From positions 1 through 8,851 of the forward strand of contig DATKDF010000180.1 of the NCBI GenBank assembly GCA_035512795.1: DNA of 8,851 nucleotides, given 5' to 3'. The first letter of the stretch is position 1; each line of letters starts with the position of its first letter. Below the pieces are notes generated by a model. The model ran no database searches. It worked only from the letters and a program-made list of their open reading frames with translations, and was not told the origin of the DNA. The DNA comes from DATKDF01 sp035512795 (GTDB lineage Bacteria; Acidobacteriota; Vicinamibacteria; Vicinamibacterales; SCN-69-37). The translations under genes were made by a program, and so were the position numbers. Shown here piece after piece: positions 6,085-8,851 of this stretch.

Positions 6085-6808
6085 AGCGCTTTCGGGGCTG
6101 CGACGGCCGGAGCTCGACGCGGCTCGGCAGGCTCCGGCCGGGATGACGCAGCAGATCCATCACCGCCTGTGCCACGTCGTCGGGTGAAAGCTTCCAGTCG
6201 TCGTCGGGGCCCGGCGTGGCGCCGTTGAACTCGGTGGCCACAGAGCCCGGCATGATGACGCTCACGCGGATGCCGTCGTAGCGCACTTCCTGCATCACGG
6301 CTTCGCTGAAGGCGATGAGACCGGCCTTCGACGCGCAGTACGCCGAGCCGCCCGGGAAGTAGTTCCGGCCGGCAAGGCTCGCGATGTTGATGATCCACCC
6401 GCCGCCGGCCCGGCGAAGCTCGGGAATGGCGGCGCGCGTGGCGTAGAACGGACCGGTCAGGTTCGTGTCGATCACCCGGTCCCAGTCGGCATCGCTCATC
6501 GCCGCGGCGTCGGTGAATACTCCAACACCGGCGTTGTTGACGAGGGCGTCGAGCCCGCCGAACCGCCGGGCGGTCTCGGCCACGAGCAGCTCGACAGCCA
6601 CGCGGTCGCGGATATCGATGGCCATGCCGCCGATGCGCGACCCGTCGCCGGCCTCGTCACTGAGGCGCCGCACGGCGGCGTCGACGGCGACCGCGTCGCG
6701 GCCGCTGAGCATCACGCGGCCGCCCTCGGCGACGAGCGCCTGCGCAGTGGCGTAGCCGATGCCCCTGGTCCCGCCCGTGACGATGGAGCGACGCTCGTGT
6801 GTCGCCAT
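6083..6808 (-). CDS. Short-chain dehydrogenase/reductase (classical SDR)
   Basis: A 241-residue NAD(P)-dependent oxidoreductase. The cofactor motif TGGTRGIG lies at 11-18, NNAG at 91-94, and the catalytic set is complete: Asn116, Ser144, Tyr157 and Lys161 (SAYCASK), with PG at 187-188. Arg15 in the glycine loop and Arg37 in the segment after the second strand (LSGRD) favour NADP(H) over NAD(H). The substrate cannot be read from sequence; many such proteins are 3-oxoacyl reductases or sugar/steroid-type dehydrogenases. The C terminus ends PSRVELRPSQPRKR. ATG 6808 gives the normal SDR N terminus; a much longer open frame continues upstream but is antisense to the next gene. Only a poor -10 (AACACT) stands before the ATG; the AT island at 6845-6850 could also fire in this direction. 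Confidence 0.9.
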   Translation of the reverse strand: MATHERRSIVTGGTRGIGYATAQALVAEGGRVMLSGRDAVAVDAAVRRLSDEAGDGSRIGGMAIDIRDRVAVELLVAETARRFGGLDALVNNAGVGVFTDAAAMSDADWDRVIDTNLTGPFYATRAAIPELRRAGGGWIINIASLAGRNYFPGGSAYCASKAGLIAFSEAVMQEVRYDGIRVSVIMPGSVATEFNGATPGPDDDWKLSPDDVAQAVMDLLRHPGRSLPSRVELRPSQPRKR

Positions 6809-6819
6809 GCCACCGAGTG

Positions 6820-6857
6820 TTCCACAGATCGGCCTCCGACCCGGTAATATCGCTCCC
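6820..6857 (+). promoter_or_regulatory. Promoter of the dehydrogenase-like gene, same design as mutY
   Basis: TAATAT (6845-6850) is a good -10 box, seven bases before GTG 6858. CCTCCGACCC (6833-6842) lies two bases before it, identical in sequence and spacing to the block before mutY. TTCCACAGAT (6820-6829) is the reverse complement of the block at 6-15 and holds nearly the same place. No TTGACA-like -35 and no Shine-Dalgarno sequence are seen. Confidence 0.6.
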
Positions 6858-7685
6858 GTGATTGCCATCCTGGGCGCCGGCGAGCTGGGCGGCGCGATTG
6901 CCGAACGGTTGATGATCGCCGGACGGGTGGGACACGTGCGCCTCGTCGACGAGGCGGCGGGTGTCGCGACCGGCAAGGCGCTCGACATCGCGCAGGCGGG
7001 CTCCGTCGTGCGCTCCGACGTGCGGCTGACGGCCGCCTCCGATCCGCTCGCCGCGTCGACGGCCGACGTCGTCGTGATTGCGGATGCCGTGGAGGGCGGC
7101 GAGTTTCTCGACGAGCGCGGGATCGCGCTCGTCGAGACGCTCGTGCGATCCGGTTCGTCGGCAGCCTTCGTGTTCGCGGGACCGAACCAGACGTCGCTGC
7201 TGGAGCTGGCGGCCAGCAGGCTCGGGGTGGGAGGTGACCGGCTGGTCGGGACTGCCGCCAGCGCGGTGGCCGGTACCGTGCGATCGCTCACGGCGGCCGA
7301 GGTCGACGGCTCGGGCGTGGACGTGTCGGTGGCGCTGGCGGGACGGCCGCCGCAGCTGGTCGTGGCGTGGTCGGCGGCAACGATCGCCGGTGCGCCGGCA
7401 GCCGAGCGGATCCCGGCGCACCGGCTGTTGGCGATCTCGGCGACCGCGACGCGGCTCTGGCCGCCGGGCCCGGCCGCCATCGCCGCGGCCACGGCTCCGG
7501 TGGCCGCGGCGCTGGCGGGCCGGTCACGTCGGCGGTATCAGGCGATGGCGATGGCGGAGGTCGACGGCCGGCCGAAGCCGTACGCGACGATGCAGTCACT
7601 GGTGCTGGGCCACGGCCGGATCCTGCGGCGGGAGGCACCGGTGTTGACGCCGGCGGAAAGGATTCATGCCAGTTCAGCGGATTAG
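6858..7685 (+). CDS. Malate/lactate-dehydrogenase-like protein lacking catalytic residues
   Basis: A 275-residue protein related to the NAD-dependent malate/lactate dehydrogenase family. The Rossmann start IAILGAGELGGAIAE (2-16) has G-x-G-x-x-G, and Asp31 after the second strand favours NAD(H). GKALDIAQAG (39-48) and the C-terminal LVLGHGRILRRE...LTPAERI (248-269) also fit. The active site does not: the Arg-rich substrate loop is replaced by DAVEGGEFLDERG (76-88), the D-x-x-R region reads SAVAGTVRS (135-143), and the segment that should hold the catalytic histidine (G-x-H-G/A) reads ALAGRPPQLVVAWS (159-172). It is also about 40 residues short. It is probably a NAD-binding protein without dehydrogenase activity, or one with a different chemistry. 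GTG 6858 is set by the -10 box and the Rossmann start. Confidence 0.72.
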   Translation: MIAILGAGELGGAIAERLMIAGRVGHVRLVDEAAGVATGKALDIAQAGSVVRSDVRLTAASDPLAASTADVVVIADAVEGGEFLDERGIALVETLVRSGSSAAFVFAGPNQTSLLELAASRLGVGGDRLVGTAASAVAGTVRSLTAAEVDGSGVDVSVALAGRPPQLVVAWSAATIAGAPAAERIPAHRLLAISATATRLWPPGPAAIAAATAPVAAALAGRSRRRYQAMAMAEVDGRPKPYATMQSLVLGHGRILRREAPVLTPAERIHASSAD

Positions 7686-7722
7686 CAAATGAGCGGATGA
7701 GCGAACTCATCCGCTCATTTGC
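7685..7722. repeat. Perfect 17-bp-stem hairpin at a convergent junction
   Basis: Arms 7685-7701 (GCAAATGAGCGGATGAG) and 7706-7722 are exact reverse complements around CGAA. The left arm starts on the last base of the stop codon of the dehydrogenase-like gene. The right arm holds the last codons (Cys328, Lys329) and stop of the minus-strand SH3 gene. It is more AT-rich than its surroundings and lacks a T-run on either side, so it is not a textbook terminator; it may protect both 3' ends or be a small palindromic insertion. Confidence 0.85.
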
Positions 7723-8704
7723 AGAGTTCCCGCAGCGTCCCGAGGCTCGCGAGCGCGGCGTCGCGCGCGGGAGCACGCGTGGCGGCGATCGCGGCCGCGA
7801 GCGCGTCCACCGACGTCGTCAGATCCCGGCAGTCGGCCTTGGCGTCGAACTGCCAGGCATGTCGCGGATCGATGGGCTCGGACAGCCGGTCCGCCGTCTC
7901 CCGCACGACGTCGACCGCCAGGGCCGCGTGCCGGCCGTCGGGCGCGCGACGCAGGTACTCGCCATGCAGGAAGTTGCGGATCGCGAGGTAGCACGGCAGA
8001 TAGCCCTCGCATTCGCCGGGCAACCCGTTCGTGACGGCAAGCCACGCAATGTCGTCGCCCACCTGGGTAGCCCAGTTGAGGGAGTGAAGCTCCCAGATCG
8101 GTCCGCCCGCGAGAATCCAGCGGCCTCCCGGTTCGTCGTAGACCACCTGGTCCTCTCGTACGGCCAGCCATGACGCGTAGGGTTCGCGGCGCCAGTTGGC
8201 CGTGAAGGGAATCGACTCCAGTGCCGCGGTCAGGGCCCTCAGCCGGGCGAGCTCGACCCGGGCACGGCCTTGCGGATCGGTGTACTCGGGCAGGACGCGC
8301 TCGATGAACGCGACCAGTTCGGTCCACGCCGGAAACCCGTCGCCCTTGCGCGCCAACCGGCCGGCGATGATTGCGTCGTAGGTCGGCCACCGCCAGTCCG
8401 GGTCGAGCCGGCGCGTCAGGCTGACAAGCACCCAGCCCTCCCGCGCGTCGGCGAGGCGCACGCGCACCCACGTCTTGTCGAGCCCGGCAGGGCCGGCGTC
8501 GGCGACTTCCGAGCCGAGCGGCACCTGCGCGACGACCTCGGCGCCGGCATCGGGCATCGCCCGGATCGTGGCGTTGGCAACGGCGGTGATGCGAACCTGG
8601 CCGGCAACCGCCGGCACAGCTGTGGTGAGGGGGAGCAGCGCGAGCGCCAGAGCGACAAAGACGGCGCGGGGCACGCCGCCGGACGGACGTTGACGATGGG
8701 CCAT
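7715..8704 (-). CDS. Secreted protein with bacterial SH3 domain and unknown C-terminal domain
   Basis: A 329-residue exported protein of unknown function. Residues 1-35 form a signal peptide: basic start MAHRQR, hydrophobic stretch about 14-30, probable cleavage after PAVAG or nearby. A bacterial SH3-like domain follows (about 37-96: ANATIRAMPDAGAEVVAQVPLGSEV, ending in DAREGWVLVS), a fold often linked to cell wall or peptide binding. The remaining 230 residues contain an aromatic-rich section (170-250) and four cysteines, Cys232, Cys238, Cys292 and Cys328, which could form two disulfides in the periplasm; I do not recognise this part. ATG 8704 is chosen over an in-frame GTG at 8743 because a Shine-Dalgarno GGGAGGG stands five bases before it and the signal peptide then starts normally. 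The last two codons and stop lie in a perfect hairpin. Confidence 0.8.
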   Translation of the reverse strand: MAHRQRPSGGVPRAVFVALALALLPLTTAVPAVAGQVRITAVANATIRAMPDAGAEVVAQVPLGSEVADAGPAGLDKTWVRVRLADAREGWVLVSLTRRLDPDWRWPTYDAIIAGRLARKGDGFPAWTELVAFIERVLPEYTDPQGRARVELARLRALTAALESIPFTANWRREPYASWLAVREDQVVYDEPGGRWILAGGPIWELHSLNWATQVGDDIAWLAVTNGLPGECEGYLPCYLAIRNFLHGEYLRRAPDGRHAALAVDVVRETADRLSEPIDPRHAWQFDAKADCRDLTTSVDALAAAIAATRAPARDAALASLGTLRELCK

Positions 8705-8705
8705 G

Positions 8706-8732
8706 TCGACCCTCCCTGTTATGAGGGGTCGA
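8706..8732 (-). promoter_or_regulatory. Inverted repeat covering the SH3-gene ribosome binding site
   Basis: On the minus strand TCGACCCCTC (8732-8723) and GAGGGTCGA (8714-8706) are complementary over nine pairs with one bulged C, around ATAACAGG. The Shine-Dalgarno GGGAGGG (8716-8710) falls largely in the right arm, two to three bases before ATG. It may hide the ribosome binding site if the transcript begins upstream, or serve as an operator in DNA. Confidence 0.45.
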
Positions 8733-8734
8733 GA
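8718..8734 (-). promoter_or_regulatory. Possible SH3-gene promoter
   Basis: CATAAC (8723-8718, minus) matches four of six -10 bases. GACCC (8730-8726) precedes it by two bases, the same arrangement as before mutY and the dehydrogenase-like gene, within CTCGACCC rather than CTCCGACCC. Transcription would then start within about ten bases of ATG 8704. This is a weaker match than the other two. Confidence 0.3.
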
Positions 8735-8800
8735 CTGCAACACATGTACCGCGCGCGCGTGGGCCGAACAGGCTGCGTGCGCGATCAGCGGCTGTGTAAG

Positions 8801-8838
8801 AAAAGACGCCGGGGGTCTTTCGGGGGGGTCTTTCGGGG
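8801..8838. terminator. Hairpin repeat with duplicated right half
   Basis: AAAGAC (8802-8807) pairs with GTCTTT (8815-8820) around GCCGGGG; the 19 bases 8803-8821 equal 6066-6084. The block GGGGGTCTTTCGGGG occurs at 8811-8825 and again at 8824-8838. Read on the minus strand the stem is followed by TTTT, so it best fits termination of a minus-strand transcript entering from the right edge. Between it and the SH3 gene (8744-8800) only a CG-alternating run at 8751-8759 stands out. Confidence 0.45.
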
Positions 8839-8851
8839 TCGGAGATGTTTT
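8835..8851 (-). repeat. Second copy of the AAAACA-CTCCGACCCC block
   Basis: Read on the minus strand from the window edge, 8851-8835 matches 14-30 (plus) at 16 of 17 bases, differing only at the seventh (T here, C there). At 14-30 the block runs up to a -10 box; here GAAAGACCCC units follow instead and no -10 is visible. Confidence 0.6.

Noticed and set aside
6083..7492. SDR with a 228-residue N-terminal extension
   Set aside because: The extension is antisense to the dehydrogenase-like gene and is Ser/Ala/Thr-rich without domain character; the SDR begins normally at ATG 6808.
7367..8173. Plus-strand open frame across the 3' junction
   Set aside because: It is a shadow of two well-supported genes and is rich in Arg and Gly with no motif.
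8751..8760. CG-alternating run as a Z-DNA or regulatory element
   Set aside because: Ten bases of alternation are expected by chance in DNA this GC-rich.

Overview
The window is a compact, GC-rich stretch of bacterial chromosome carrying ten protein genes and no tRNA, rRNA, CRISPR array or insertion sequence. Protein style, very high GC, promoters with the -10 box almost on the start codon, and short GAAAGACCCC-type hairpin repeats suggest Acidobacteriota, probably Vicinamibacteria. That assignment is inferred from memory of such genomes and was not tested.

Layout, left to right: mutY (44-718, +) overlaps mutT (708-1121, +). ygfZ (1102-2100, -) converges on mutT and overlaps its end. A secreted alpha/beta-hydrolase-like protein (2090-3754, +) and a small FHA protein (3765-4061, +) follow. 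A metallo-beta-lactamase-fold hydrolase (4069-4713, -) comes next. A degenerate receiver protein (4730-5089, +) is coupled to a threonine/serine dehydratase (5086-6051, +). Then come a short-chain dehydrogenase (6083-6808, -), a malate/lactate-dehydrogenase-like protein (6858-7685, +) and a secreted SH3-domain protein (7715-8704, -). The units alternate strand throughout. The longest gap between genes is 49 bp, and the only longer non-coding stretch is the last 147 bases, which hold a promoter, a hairpin over the ribosome binding site and repeated hairpin elements.

The clearest functional module is mutY-mutT, the two enzymes that limit 8-oxoguanine mutagenesis. MutY here is only the catalytic and Fe-S half. 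YgfZ next door belongs to a family that supports Fe-S enzymes. The other genes look like housekeeping or lineage-specific singletons. Two appear to be pseudo-enzymes: the hydrolase has glycine where its catalytic serine should be, and the dehydrogenase-like protein lacks the catalytic residues of its superfamily.

The most unusual signal is regulatory. The promoters of mutY and of the dehydrogenase-like gene share the same 10-bp block, CCTCCGACCC, exactly 2 bp before the -10 hexamer, which itself ends 6-7 bp before a GTG start. Both also carry the same 10-bp block near -35, in opposite orientations. A weaker version precedes the SH3 gene. Convergent gene pairs end inside palindromes, and divergent pairs share or interleave their promoters. 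I found no defence system, mobile element or obviously new multi-gene machine.
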